In this document: positions 18,876-26,991 of the stretch, in pieces
How positions within the stretch are numbered: position 1 is the stretch's first letter
Layout of the letters: each line of letters opens with the position of its first letter
Assembly (NCBI GenBank): GCA_016712745.1
Contig: JADJQN010000001.1
Location: 310,001 to 374,000 of the forward strand
Length of the DNA stretch: 64,000 nucleotides
Direction of reading: 5' to 3'
Source of the DNA: Sandaracinaceae bacterium
GTDB taxonomy: Bacteria; Myxococcota_A; Polyangia; Polyangiales; JADJQN01
Program-made: the position numbers and the translations under genes
Notes under the pieces: model-generated
The model's database searches: none
What the model was told of the DNA's origin: nothing
What the model saw: the letters and a program-made list of their open reading frames with translations, nothing else

Positions 18876-19427
18876 TCAGTCCCAGCCCGCGGGATTGGGG
18901 CTGCCATCCGCGAGGCCCACGAAGATGCCGTTTGAGCCTGAGTAGTTCTCGAACATACACTGCGTGCCGTCGGCATCGAGGTCTCCGAGGGCCTCCGATA
19001 CGAACCAGAAGTCTGCGCCCGTGAAGCCCGGAACCCCTGCGGGTGTCGTGCCTGGAACGCCCGCGATTGTGCCGTAAACGAAACGCACGTAGCCATCGGG
19101 ACGCGCACCAAGTTGGTTCCAGGGCGAGCCCGCCGCAACGTTCCACTGAACGAGGTCCTCGTCGGGTGCGGCGCGTGGAGCCCACGTGCCGAACGCTGCG
19201 CCACTTACCGCGCAGTATTGACCGAACTCGGCCCGGTATGACTCCTGGCGCTGCTTAATCTCGCCGAGGAAGGTGACTGCTTCCGTGGTTCGCGAGCGCT
19301 GCAGGTAGCTGCGAAACGCGGGGATCGCGATGGCCGAAAGCACGCCGATGATCACGACGACGACCATAAGCTCCACCAACGTGAAACCGCTTCGGCTCTT
19401 CGTCATGCGTGATTTGTAAGCAACCAT
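18876..19427 (-). CDS. Second type IV pilin-like protein, 183 aa
   Basis: The leader MVAYKSRMTKSRSG is followed by F-T-L-V-E-L and a hydrophobic helix M-V-V-V-V-I-I-G-V-L-S-A-I-A-I-P, with a G-D-L-D-A-D-G-T-Q loop near the C-terminus as in PilA. Start ATG 19427 has GAGGA seven bases upstream; the inner ATG at 19406 has no such site. It starts 25 bp after the activator gene and is probably co-transcribed with it. It is likely a minor or alternative pilin. A two-Cys arrangement (Q-Y-C-A-V and T-Q-C-M-F) may form a disulfide. Confidence 0.8.
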   Translation of the reverse strand: MVAYKSRMTKSRSGFTLVELMVVVVIIGVLSAIAIPAFRSYLQRSRTTEAVTFLGEIKQRQESYRAEFGQYCAVSGAAFGTWAPRAAPDEDLVQWNVAAGSPWNQLGARPDGYVRFVYGTIAGVPGTTPAGVPGFTGADFWFVSEALGDLDADGTQCMFENYSGSNGIFVGLADGSPNPAGWD

Positions 19428-19451
19428 CGGGCCATCCTCGGGTGGATTCTA

Positions 19452-20873
19452 TCACGCGTCTTCGTCGTCGGCCGCGTTCTCGTCGGTCGCGTCGTGATCG
19501 GCTTCGTCCGCGTCGCCAAGACCGTATTTTGCGAGACGGTAGCGAAAGGACCGAAAGCTCATGCCCACGAACTTCGCTGCCGCAGTGCGCACGCCGCCGC
19601 AGCGCTCCAGCGCTTGCATGAGGAGTTGCTTCTCGAGCTCACCGAGATAAGTGTCGAGGGCCATGCCTTCGGCGGGCAGCGACACTCGGTTCGGAGGCGG
19701 CGAGCTTGCGCCAGCATTTGGCAAATCAGCGCGCACGATTCGTTCGCCACTCGCCAGCGTCACGGCGCGCTCGATAAGGTTCTCGAGCTCGCGCACGTTG
19801 CCAGGATACGGCTGGGCAACGATGTAGCGCATCGCGTCGGGCGAGAAGCTCAAGCGTTTGCCAGCAAAGGCCGCGTGCTTTTTGAGAAAGTGCTCGGCCA
19901 AGAGCGGGATGTCGTCAGCCCGCTCGCTGAGCTTTGGCATCGCGATATGGATCACGTTCAGGCGGTAATAAAGGTCTTGTCGGAATCGATTCTCGTGCAC
20001 TTCTTTTTCGATGTCGCGGTTGGTTGCGGCGATCACACGCACGTCGATGTCGACCTCGCGCTCGGCGCCAACCGCACGGACGCGGCGCTCTTGCAGCACG
20101 CGCAGTAACTTCACCTGCAACGACGGCGAAAGCTCGCCAACTTCGTCGAGAAAGAGCGTGCCGGTATCGGCTGCGCGAAAGAGCCCATCTTTGCGCGCCG
20201 TCGCTCCCGTGAATGCGCCTTTCTCGTGCCCGAAGAGCTCGCTCTCCATAAGCGCTTCCGGCAAGGCGCCGCAGTTCACCACCACAAACGGGGCATCCTT
20301 GCGGTTGCTCGTGTAGTGCAACGCGCGCGCGACGACTTCTTTGCCGGTTCCACTTTCGCCCGTGATCAGGATGTTCGTGCGCGACGCGGCAACTTTGTGA
20401 ACGAGATCCATTACCGCCAAGATCTTCGCGCTCTTTCCGACCAAATCGCCGAGATGAAACCCTTCGCGCACACGCTCACGCAGCGCACGGTTTTGATCGA
20501 CGATGCTGCGCTTTTCGAGAGCCTTCTCGAGAGTTGCTAGGAGTTCGGGATTCTTGAACGGCTTTTGAACGTAGTCGTATGCGCCGTGTCGCATCGCATC
20601 AACGGCAGCTTCTGTCGTCGCGTATGCGGTGATGATGACGACTTGCGTTGACTCTTCGCGCGCGCGCGCCGCGTGCAGAACATCCATGCCCGAGCCATCC
20701 GGCATCAGCAGGTCGCTCACCACCAGGTCGTACGGCTCGTCATCGGCCAGGTGCTTCTTCGCAGCTTCGACGCAGTCGGCGGTGACTGTTTCGTAACCCG
20801 CGCGGCGCAAGAGCACATCCAGCATGTTGCGCAGGCCTACTTCATCATCGACAACAAGAATGCGCGCCGTCAT
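19452..20873 (-). CDS. Sigma-54-dependent response regulator, NtrC family (PilR-like)
   Basis: The N-terminal receiver domain has D9-D10 and phospho-acceptor Asp54 (V-V-S-D-L-L-M-P-D-G). The central AAA+ domain has Walker A G-E-S-G-T-G-K-E, the sigma-54 contact loop G-A-F-T-G-A and R-fingers. A Fis-type helix-turn-helix lies near the C-terminus (T-A-A-A-K-F-V-G-M-S), followed by an acidic tail rich in Asp, Ala and Glu. It activates promoters read by sigma-54 after phosphorylation by a histidine kinase, which is not in this window. Its position beside pilA, which has a matching -24/-12 promoter, makes it the likely PilR. Confidence 0.9.
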   Translation of the reverse strand: MTARILVVDDEVGLRNMLDVLLRRAGYETVTADCVEAAKKHLADDEPYDLVVSDLLMPDGSGMDVLHAARAREESTQVVIITAYATTEAAVDAMRHGAYDYVQKPFKNPELLATLEKALEKRSIVDQNRALRERVREGFHLGDLVGKSAKILAVMDLVHKVAASRTNILITGESGTGKEVVARALHYTSNRKDAPFVVVNCGALPEALMESELFGHEKGAFTGATARKDGLFRAADTGTLFLDEVGELSPSLQVKLLRVLQERRVRAVGAEREVDIDVRVIAATNRDIEKEVHENRFRQDLYYRLNVIHIAMPKLSERADDIPLLAEHFLKKHAAFAGKRLSFSPDAMRYIVAQPYPGNVRELENLIERAVTLASGERIVRADLPNAGASSPPPNRVSLPAEGMALDTYLGELEKQLLMQALERCGGVRTAAAKFVGMSFRSFRYRLAKYGLGDADEADHDATDENAADDEDA

Positions 20874-20885
20874 GGCGTCAGTCGC

Positions 20886-21176
20886 TCAGGCGAAGCCCGT
20901 ACGTCGGTCCGTCGAATCACGCGGCACGCGAGCGGCAAGCATATGCACAATCTCATACGGCATAAACATCGTGCGCCTGTCACCGAGGGTCGCTTCCAAA
21001 TGCTCAGCTTCCGCGCTTAAATGACGGACGTCGCTAATCATCGTCGACTGTCCAATCTGTCCGACGTACAAAGCGATCTCATGGCCATCTGCCACGTCGA
21101 AGCCTTTTTTGGATTCCTTCACGCCCGTCGTGCGCTTGAGGATTTCGATGAGTTGAGTGCGCGTCATGGGCCGCAT
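20886..21176 (-). CDS. Small conserved-looking protein, 96 aa, unknown function
   Basis: The reading frame MRPMTRTQLIEILKR continues with K-G-F-D-V-A-D-G-H-E-I-A-L-Y-V-G-Q-I and M-F-M-P-Y-E-I-V-H-M-L, a compact mixed alpha/beta protein without signal or membrane segment. It ends 12 bp before the NtrC-family activator and so probably leads that operon. Starts at 21176 or 21167 are both possible, and the longer ORF further upstream is a shadow of the facing gene. I do not recognise the family. Confidence 0.55.
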   Translation of the reverse strand: MRPMTRTQLIEILKRTTGVKESKKGFDVADGHEIALYVGQIGQSTMISDVRHLSAEAEHLEATLGDRRTMFMPYEIVHMLAARVPRDSTDRRTGFA

Positions 21177-22049
21177 CGTCGGTTTCTCGCGTGCGCGCGT
21201 CAAGCGGCAGTTGCACTGGTCTTTGCCGTATGTTTCACGACGACTGGTTGCGCCACCACTTCGCTCGCGCGGGCGCACCGCGCCATGGACGATGGCGCGT
21301 TCGAAGATGCGGCGCGGCACTATCGCGAAGCCCTGGCTGCCCAGCCCAACAACGCAGCATTGTGGATGGAGCTCGCGGGCGCGGAGATGGGAGCGGAACG
21401 CTACGAGCGCGCGCGCGATGCATTCACGCACGCTGCACAGCTCGATCCTGCGAACCCGAGGCCTCGCATGCGCATCGGCGAAACTTGGGAGCTGCAACGC
21501 CGCTGGGATGAGGCAAGGTCGGCCTATCAGCATGCGGTAGCGCTTGCCCCCAACGACGCCCGTCCCAACCGCTTACTCGGGACGCGCCTTTTGCGATGGG
21601 GCGAGAACGAGGCGGCCATCGAGCCACTTGCTCGAGCGACAGTGCTCGCGCCGGAGCACGTCGAAACTTGGCGAGCGCTTGGGCTCGCACAGTACAACGC
21701 GCGTCGCGTCGATGACGCGGAAGCGACGTTCCGGCACGCGCTCGCGCTTGCGCCAGATGACCGCGGCCTGCGCCTGTCGCTCGCCGCCCTACTTATCAAT
21801 GCGCGTCGCTTCGAGGAAGCGATTCGCATTTACGATGAGCTGCTTTCACGTGAGCCCGCATTTGCGCCGGCACACATCGGACGAGCGATCCTCTTTGAGG
21901 AGTTAGGCCGCTTCGCAAATGCCGAGCGCGCATACCAGGACGCGATCCGAACTGCGCCGGATGCGCGTGAGTATAACGAGCGCCTCGATGAGTTTCGCCG
22001 CCGCCGCGAGCATCCAGCGCAGCCCGCCTCCGGCTCCCGCCCTCATTGA
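21153..22049 (+). CDS. TPR lipoprotein, about 298 aa
   Basis: A hydrophobic signal ending C-F-T-T-T-G-C gives a likely lipobox. The start is uncertain: TTG at 21153 with GAGG 11 bases upstream gives a good signal peptide, whereas the longest frame from 21021 overlaps the facing gene entirely. About seven TPR units follow (for example F-E-D-A-A-R-H-Y-R-E-A-L, R-D-A-F-T-H-A-A-Q-L-D-P and E-A-I-E-P-L-A-R-A). Outer-membrane TPR lipoproteins such as Tgl/PilF-type pilotins are needed for pilus secretin assembly. Its position beside pilus genes makes that possible, but the sequence alone does not prove it. Confidence 0.7.
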   Translation: MSARHGPHRRFLACARQAAVALVFAVCFTTTGCATTSLARAHRAMDDGAFEDAARHYREALAAQPNNAALWMELAGAEMGAERYERARDAFTHAAQLDPANPRPRMRIGETWELQRRWDEARSAYQHAVALAPNDARPNRLLGTRLLRWGENEAAIEPLARATVLAPEHVETWRALGLAQYNARRVDDAEATFRHALALAPDDRGLRLSLAALLINARRFEEAIRIYDELLSREPAFAPAHIGRAILFEELGRFANAERAYQDAIRTAPDAREYNERLDEFRRRREHPAQPASGSRPH

Positions 22050-22082
22050 CAGCGTCAGCGTGAAAGCGGACCGTCGCGCGCT

Positions 22083-25000
22083 GTGAAAAGGCAAAGCGCC
22101 GCTATCTACGCAGCCCTTTTCGTCTCGGGTGCAGCCGCCCTGGTCTACGAGCTTGTGTGGAGCAGGATGTTGCAGCGCGTCTTTGGCGTGAGCGACCTCG
22201 CCGTGGCGACAGTTCTTGCCGCCTATTTTCTTGGGCTGGGCCTTGGAAATGCGCTGGGCGGCGGACGAGCGCTGCGCTTAGCCCGACCAGGTCGCGCCTA
22301 CGTCGCCCTTGAAGCGAGCGTGGCGCTCTTCGCGCTGCTATCGCTCGTCGCGGTCCCCCTCATACATCGCGTATACGCTGGCCTAGGTGAGGACGCATCG
22401 TTTCTCACACTCTCGCTGGTGCGTCTTCTGTGCTCGCTCGCCGTTCTCCTTCCCCCGACGGTGCTGATGGGGGCGACGTTGCCCGTACTCATTGCGGCAA
22501 TGCCCAAGAGTGAGTGGGCTCGCCACGCAACGCGCCTCTATGCGATCAATACACTCGGGGCCGTGGTAGGCGCGGGGGGGACGGGGCTCTTCTTGGTCCC
22601 GCACTTTGGCGCGCGCGCTGCGATAGTAATCGCGGCTGCGCTCTCGGTGGTCGCTGCGGCAATCGTATTCGCATTCGTCCGCGGCCACGCGCCCACCGAG
22701 GTAGGCGACGCCGCTGATGCGAAACCCGCGAAGCCGAACAGCGATAGCGAGCGGTCGCTGCGCTTGGCATCTGGCCTAGCGTTCTTCGCTGGTCTTTTGG
22801 CGCTCGCCGGCGAGGTTGTGTGGACACGCGTGTTGCGCTTGGTCGTACAAGGCACGACGCAAGCGTTTGCCGCGATGCTCGTCTCATTTCTGTTTGGCAT
22901 TGCGCTCGGGGGTTATATCGCGGGCCGAGTCGTGCGGTCTTCGCGCTCGGCCGCACGGTCGTTCGGGTACACGCAGGTTGGCATCGCGGTACTTTCAGCG
23001 TGCGCCCTCGCATGGACCAACGTGCTTCCGCGCTTACTCGGTCTTCTGCAGGGCCAGGGCAACCTGTCCGCTGCCAACCCTTGGATTGTCCTCCTCGTCG
23101 CCGCCTCACTCCTCTTGCCTCTCGCGGTCGCGATTGGAGCGTCGGTCCCCCTTGCGTGGCACATGGCTGCGGGCGATGGCGAAGCCGGCGCATACAGAGC
23201 TGGGCGCGTGCTCGCGGCCAATACACTGGGCGGCCTGTGCGGATCTTTGCTGGCGGGCTTCACGCTCATCCCCAGTCTGGGCGTCAACGTGACCATTCTC
23301 ATCCTGGTCATGATGCATCTGGCCATCGGCGGGATCGCGATGAGGGCGGGAGCCGGTGCTTCACTCGTCTTTCGTGTGGGCTCTCTGGTCATGCCCGTCT
23401 TCGTTGCACTCTTGATATTGCTCGCGGCTCCGCAGATCGATCTCGCGTTCCTTCTCGGCGCCCGCGAAAATCCTACGCGTGCAATTCTCGAAGGCGCTGG
23501 CCCTTACTGGCGTAGCAACACGGTGCGCTTGTGGGAAGGGCGCAACACGACGGTCACCGTCACGCAGAGCGCCCAGAGTTTGAAGCTCTTTAACGACGGG
23601 CGGCCCGAATCAGGCTTCTCACTCGGAGAGCCTGGCTTTGGCCCGGAGCTCGCGATGCTTGGTGCATTGCCCGGCGTGTACGCGCCTTCGTTCGACCGAG
23701 CGATGGTGATTGGTCTCGGGGCAGGGCACACGACCGCGGTGATGATGGCCGGGCCGTGGAAACGCCTCGATGTCGTTGAACTGGAAGAGAGCGTTGTCAC
23801 CGCGTCGCGCTTTCTCTACGAGCAGCGTGGCAAACCGTGGCCCCTCAGCGATCCACGCGCGCATCTCTACGTCGACGATGCACGAGCGCGCCTCCTGCGC
23901 GCGCGCCCAGGGTCGTACGACGCCGTCGTATCGCAGCCCTCGCATCCATGGCTTGCGGGCTCGAGCGCGCTCTACACGACCGAGTTTTTCGGCGACGTCA
24001 AGCGCGCCCTCAAGCCCGGTGGCGTATTCGTCTTATGGATCAACTTGTTTCGCAACGACGTTGGGCACGTGCAGAGCGTCGTACGCACGCTGCTCGGCCG
24101 GTTTGCGAACGTGAATGGCTACCTCGTTGAGGGCTCAAGCTTGATCTTCTGCGCGAGCGACCGGCAGATGCCGGTGGGCCCGCGTCTCGGCGCCCGCCTC
24201 GCGCAGGCCAACACTGCGCCCTTCTTCGGGACGCTCGGCTTTGGCACGTGGACGGGTTTTGCATCGACACAAGAGTTCGCGACAGAAGGCGCCCGCGCGT
24301 TCGCTGGCCCTGCGCAGGTGCTTGTCGATGACCGCCCCCTGCTGGAGTTCGACCTGTCGCGCCTCGATGATAGTCGTAGTGTTCGTCCGGCTGATCTGGA
24401 CGTCGCGTTGCGCACGACGGCGTGGCTGCCCCCTTCGGCATTTGCCGACGCAAACGTGCTCGCGCGGGCGCCCGATCTTGTGCGCGCGCGTGTGCTGCGA
24501 ATAGTTTCGAGACCCGACGCACTGGCGCGCATTCTTCCCACGATCGATGCAATGGACGCCTTGCCCGCGGACACGCATGAAATGCGCGGTCTTGTCGCCG
24601 AAGCTTCTGGCGAGCTCACTCATGCGCTTCGCGAGTACGACGACGCGGCGACGCCGTCGGCCGCGCGCGCATACGACTCCCTTCGCGTTGCCGAGCGCGA
24701 ATACGAAGCGACGCTGCAGCATGCCAGTGCGCGTGCAATTCTTCCGACCTCGGCGATGCCACTGATTCGTGCCGCCTTCGCGTTGGGGACTCCCGAGGCG
24801 CTCGCGATTGCGCTGCGCATCGGGGACGCCACCCACTTCGATGCAGAGGCGCCCATGGTGGAATTGATGCACGCGCTGTCCGATCGTGGCTGCGCCGAAT
24901 TCGTCGCTTCCCCTATTCTCGCCGCGGCTTTGGACGTCGAAGAAGTAGCCGTGGCCGCGGAACGCTGCGCCATCTCAAGCGGAGATCGCGCGCGTGTCTC

Positions 25001-25379
25001 CACCTACGCCGAGCGTCGCGTGCGCACGCGTCGTGTTGCGGCGGCCCAACTTGCCGAGGCGGCGAGCCTGGCCCTGAGCAATCGCCACCAGCGCGCAGCA
25101 GTCGTACTCGCTTCACGAGCGCTCGCCGCGAACTCCGCCCACGCGGATGCTGCTTCGACCCTGGCAAGAGCTCTCGTCGCGCTTGGCTCCCCTGATCGCG
25201 CCGGCGCCGTTTTGCACAGTGCATTACAGGCGACGCGCGGCTTGCCGCAGAGTACGTCGAGGATCATCAGCACAGCGAGTGAGCTACATCTTGACCTTGC
25301 CGCGATACCGTCGATACCTCGGGCAAACGATACGTCCGCGAGCACAGCAGCACCGCCGGAGCCCACTTCGCACGAATAA
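22083..25379 (+). CDS. Giant membrane spermidine-synthase-like protein with TPR-like C-terminus, 1098 aa
   Basis: Residues 1-470 contain about 12-14 transmembrane helices starting A-A-L-F-V-S-G-A-A-A-L-V-Y-E-L-V-W, the usual opening of 'fused MFS/spermidine synthase' proteins. Residues about 540-690 hold a Rossmann methyltransferase-like domain (V-I-G-L-G-A-G-H-T, then D-V-V-E-L-E, D-D-A-R, and Q-P-S-H-P-W), where the polyamine-site aspartates are only partly kept. The last 300 residues are Ala-rich helices similar to TPR. Start is GTG 22083. The real reaction in this family is mostly unknown. PEGA and other surface genes follow. Confidence 0.75.
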   Translation: MKRQSAAIYAALFVSGAAALVYELVWSRMLQRVFGVSDLAVATVLAAYFLGLGLGNALGGGRALRLARPGRAYVALEASVALFALLSLVAVPLIHRVYAGLGEDASFLTLSLVRLLCSLAVLLPPTVLMGATLPVLIAAMPKSEWARHATRLYAINTLGAVVGAGGTGLFLVPHFGARAAIVIAAALSVVAAAIVFAFVRGHAPTEVGDAADAKPAKPNSDSERSLRLASGLAFFAGLLALAGEVVWTRVLRLVVQGTTQAFAAMLVSFLFGIALGGYIAGRVVRSSRSAARSFGYTQVGIAVLSACALAWTNVLPRLLGLLQGQGNLSAANPWIVLLVAASLLLPLAVAIGASVPLAWHMAAGDGEAGAYRAGRVLAANTLGGLCGSLLAGFTLIPSLGVNVTILILVMMHLAIGGIAMRAGAGASLVFRVGSLVMPVFVALLILLAAPQIDLAFLLGARENPTRAILEGAGPYWRSNTVRLWEGRNTTVTVTQSAQSLKLFNDGRPESGFSLGEPGFGPELAMLGALPGVYAPSFDRAMVIGLGAGHTTAVMMAGPWKRLDVVELEESVVTASRFLYEQRGKPWPLSDPRAHLYVDDARARLLRARPGSYDAVVSQPSHPWLAGSSALYTTEFFGDVKRALKPGGVFVLWINLFRNDVGHVQSVVRTLLGRFANVNGYLVEGSSLIFCASDRQMPVGPRLGARLAQANTAPFFGTLGFGTWTGFASTQEFATEGARAFAGPAQVLVDDRPLLEFDLSRLDDSRSVRPADLDVALRTTAWLPPSAFADANVLARAPDLVRARVLRIVSRPDALARILPTIDAMDALPADTHEMRGLVAEASGELTHALREYDDAATPSAARAYDSLRVAEREYEATLQHASARAILPTSAMPLIRAAFALGTPEALAIALRIGDATHFDAEAPMVELMHALSDRGCAEFVASPILAAALDVEEVAVAAERCAISSGDRARVSTYAERRVRTRRVAAAQLAEAASLALSNRHQRAAVVLASRALAANSAHADAASTLARALVALGSPDRAGAVLHSALQATRGLPQSTSRIISTASELHLDLAAIPSIPRANDTSASTAAPPEPTSHE

Positions 25380-25403
25380 ATGGGGTAGGTCGCTGCGATT
25401 CGG

Positions 25404-25431
25404 TTGACGGGATCACGTACACCTTCATACC
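25404..25431 (+). promoter_or_regulatory. Possible sigma-70-type promoter of the PEGA gene
   Basis: TTGACG (25404-25409) is followed by 16 bp and CATACC (25426-25431). The expected start point falls at or next to the GTG at 25440, so the transcript could be leaderless. The -10 match is weak (3 of 6). Confidence 0.35.
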
Positions 25432-25439
25432 CTAGCCGC

Positions 25440-26189
25440 GTGAAGCGTGAGGACGGACACCGTTGGTACTGGCTTGTGAGCGCCATTCTCGCGGCGAGCC
25501 TCATGTCGCTGCTCGCGGCGCCGGTTCACGTGAGTGCGCAGCGCCGTCGTCGCGCGGCGCAGCCCGCGACTGGGACGCTGGCGATTCGCTCCGCACAGAA
25601 CGGCGCCCAGGTCTACGTCGACGAGACGCTCGTGGGAGCGCTGCCCCTGCAACCGCAGACGCTGAATGTCGGCGAGCATACCCTGCGTGTGCAGTTGCCG
25701 GGCTACACGGACTTCACCGACGTCTTCACAATCGAGCAAGGCCACGCGACCACTCTCGACGTGGAGCTTTTGGCGGTTGCGACGGTGCTGAGCGTGAGCT
25801 CGCAGCCAGCAGGGGCGCAGGTATTCGTGGACGAGCGCTTCGCTGGGGAAACTCCGGCGCACGTGGAATTGCTCGAGGGCGAGCACTCCTTACGTTTGCA
25901 CTTGCCGGGCTACCACGATTTGATTCAACAGCTCACCGGCCAGGTGGGGCGCGCGCAAGAATTAAACCTGACACTCGTCGCCTTGCCGGCGGATGAGGAT
26001 CCGACGCGCGTCGAAGCCGCTCCTCGAAACTGGTACGAAAAGCCAACCACCTGGATCGCCGTGGGAGCCGTCGCCGTGGCGATTACGGTGGCCGTGATCG
26101 TGCTCGTGGCTGTCTCGAGCGGGCCGCGCGAAATTGACGAGTACTGCATGAGCGGCCAAGGCTGCGTCATCGTCCAACCCGGGTTCTGA
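25440..26189 (+). CDS. Secreted PEGA-domain protein with C-terminal membrane helix, 249 aa
   Basis: From GTG 25440 the protein has a signal-like helix (V-S-A-I-L-A-A-S-L-M-S-L-L-A-A-P). Two PEGA beta domains follow (A-I-R-S-A-Q-N-G-A-Q-V-Y-V-D-E-T-L-V-G and V-S-S-Q-P-A-G-A-Q-V-F-V-D-E-R-F-A-G), then a hydrophobic helix (I-A-V-G-A-V-A-V-A-I-T-V-A-V-I-V-L) and a short tail with two Cys (Y-C-M, G-C-V). PEGA domains sit on the outer face of membrane kinases and surface proteins. A longer frame from TTG 25404 is less likely. The enoyl-CoA hydratase start is 1 bp after this stop. Confidence 0.75.
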   Translation: MKREDGHRWYWLVSAILAASLMSLLAAPVHVSAQRRRRAAQPATGTLAIRSAQNGAQVYVDETLVGALPLQPQTLNVGEHTLRVQLPGYTDFTDVFTIEQGHATTLDVELLAVATVLSVSSQPAGAQVFVDERFAGETPAHVELLEGEHSLRLHLPGYHDLIQQLTGQVGRAQELNLTLVALPADEDPTRVEAAPRNWYEKPTTWIAVGAVAVAITVAVIVLVAVSSGPREIDEYCMSGQGCVIVQPGF

Positions 26190-26190
26190 C

Positions 26191-26991
26191 ATGACTGACA
26201 TCAACGAAGACTCCGCAACCGTCACGGTGGAACACCGAGGCTCGATCGCGATTTGGACTTTGAACCGCCCTGATCGAATGAACGCGCTCTCGCGCGCGAC
26301 GGTTCGGCAACTCGGACGCTTGGCACGCCAGACCGCTCAAAATAGAGCGATTCGCGTGGTCATTCTTACTGGCGAGGGCGATAAAGCGTTTTGCGCCGGC
26401 GCGGACTTGAAAGAGCGCCAAGGCATGTCGATGGACGACGTGCAGCAGTTTCTGCATCTCTACCGCGCTTCATTCAGCGCAGTCGACGCGATGCCGCAGC
26501 CGGTCATCGCCGCAATCAACGGCGTCGCGTTCGGCGGCGGGCTTGAGCTCGCACTTGCATGCGATTTGCGTGTGATGAGCTCCACTACGCACGTGGGTCT
26601 CACTGAAACATCGCTTGCCATCATTCCCGGCGCAGGTGGAACGCAACGTCTGCCGCGGGTCGTGGGCGAAGCGCGCGCCAAGGAAATGATTCTTCTCGCG
26701 CAGCGGCTGGACGCCGCCAAGGCTTTGGCCATCGGGCTCGTCACGCGGGTCACCGAAGGCAATGAGAGCGTTCTCGATTGCGCGCTGCGCCTCGCCGAGC
26801 CTCTGGTGAATGCGGCACCGATTGCAATTGCCGCAGCGCTGACCGCCATCGACGCCGCGAGCAACATGTCGCTTGAAGAAGGCCTCACGTTGGAACGCAC
26901 CTGCTACGAGCTTACGCTCGGTTCCCAAGACCGCCTCGAGGCGCTCGCGGCATTCGCGGAAAAACGTAAGCCCGTCTATCGCGGGATTTGA
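26191..26991 (+). CDS. Enoyl-CoA hydratase/isomerase (crotonase family), 266 aa
   Basis: Crotonases add water across trans-2-enoyl-CoA in fatty-acid oxidation and related CoA pathways. The oxyanion-hole motifs are present: F-C-A-G-A-D-L-K and G-V-A-F-G-G-G-L-E-L-A. Both catalytic glutamates of hydratases can be matched, the first in G-G-G-L-E-L and the second in L-T-E-T-S-L-A-I-I-P-G-A-G-G-T-Q-R-L. Length is normal. It is cytoplasmic, and its tight coupling to a secreted PEGA gene is unusual. The last 16 bp overlap the convergent membrane-protein gene. Confidence 0.9.
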   Translation: MTDINEDSATVTVEHRGSIAIWTLNRPDRMNALSRATVRQLGRLARQTAQNRAIRVVILTGEGDKAFCAGADLKERQGMSMDDVQQFLHLYRASFSAVDAMPQPVIAAINGVAFGGGLELALACDLRVMSSTTHVGLTETSLAIIPGAGGTQRLPRVVGEARAKEMILLAQRLDAAKALAIGLVTRVTEGNESVLDCALRLAEPLVNAAPIAIAAALTAIDAASNMSLEEGLTLERTCYELTLGSQDRLEALAAFAEKRKPVYRGI

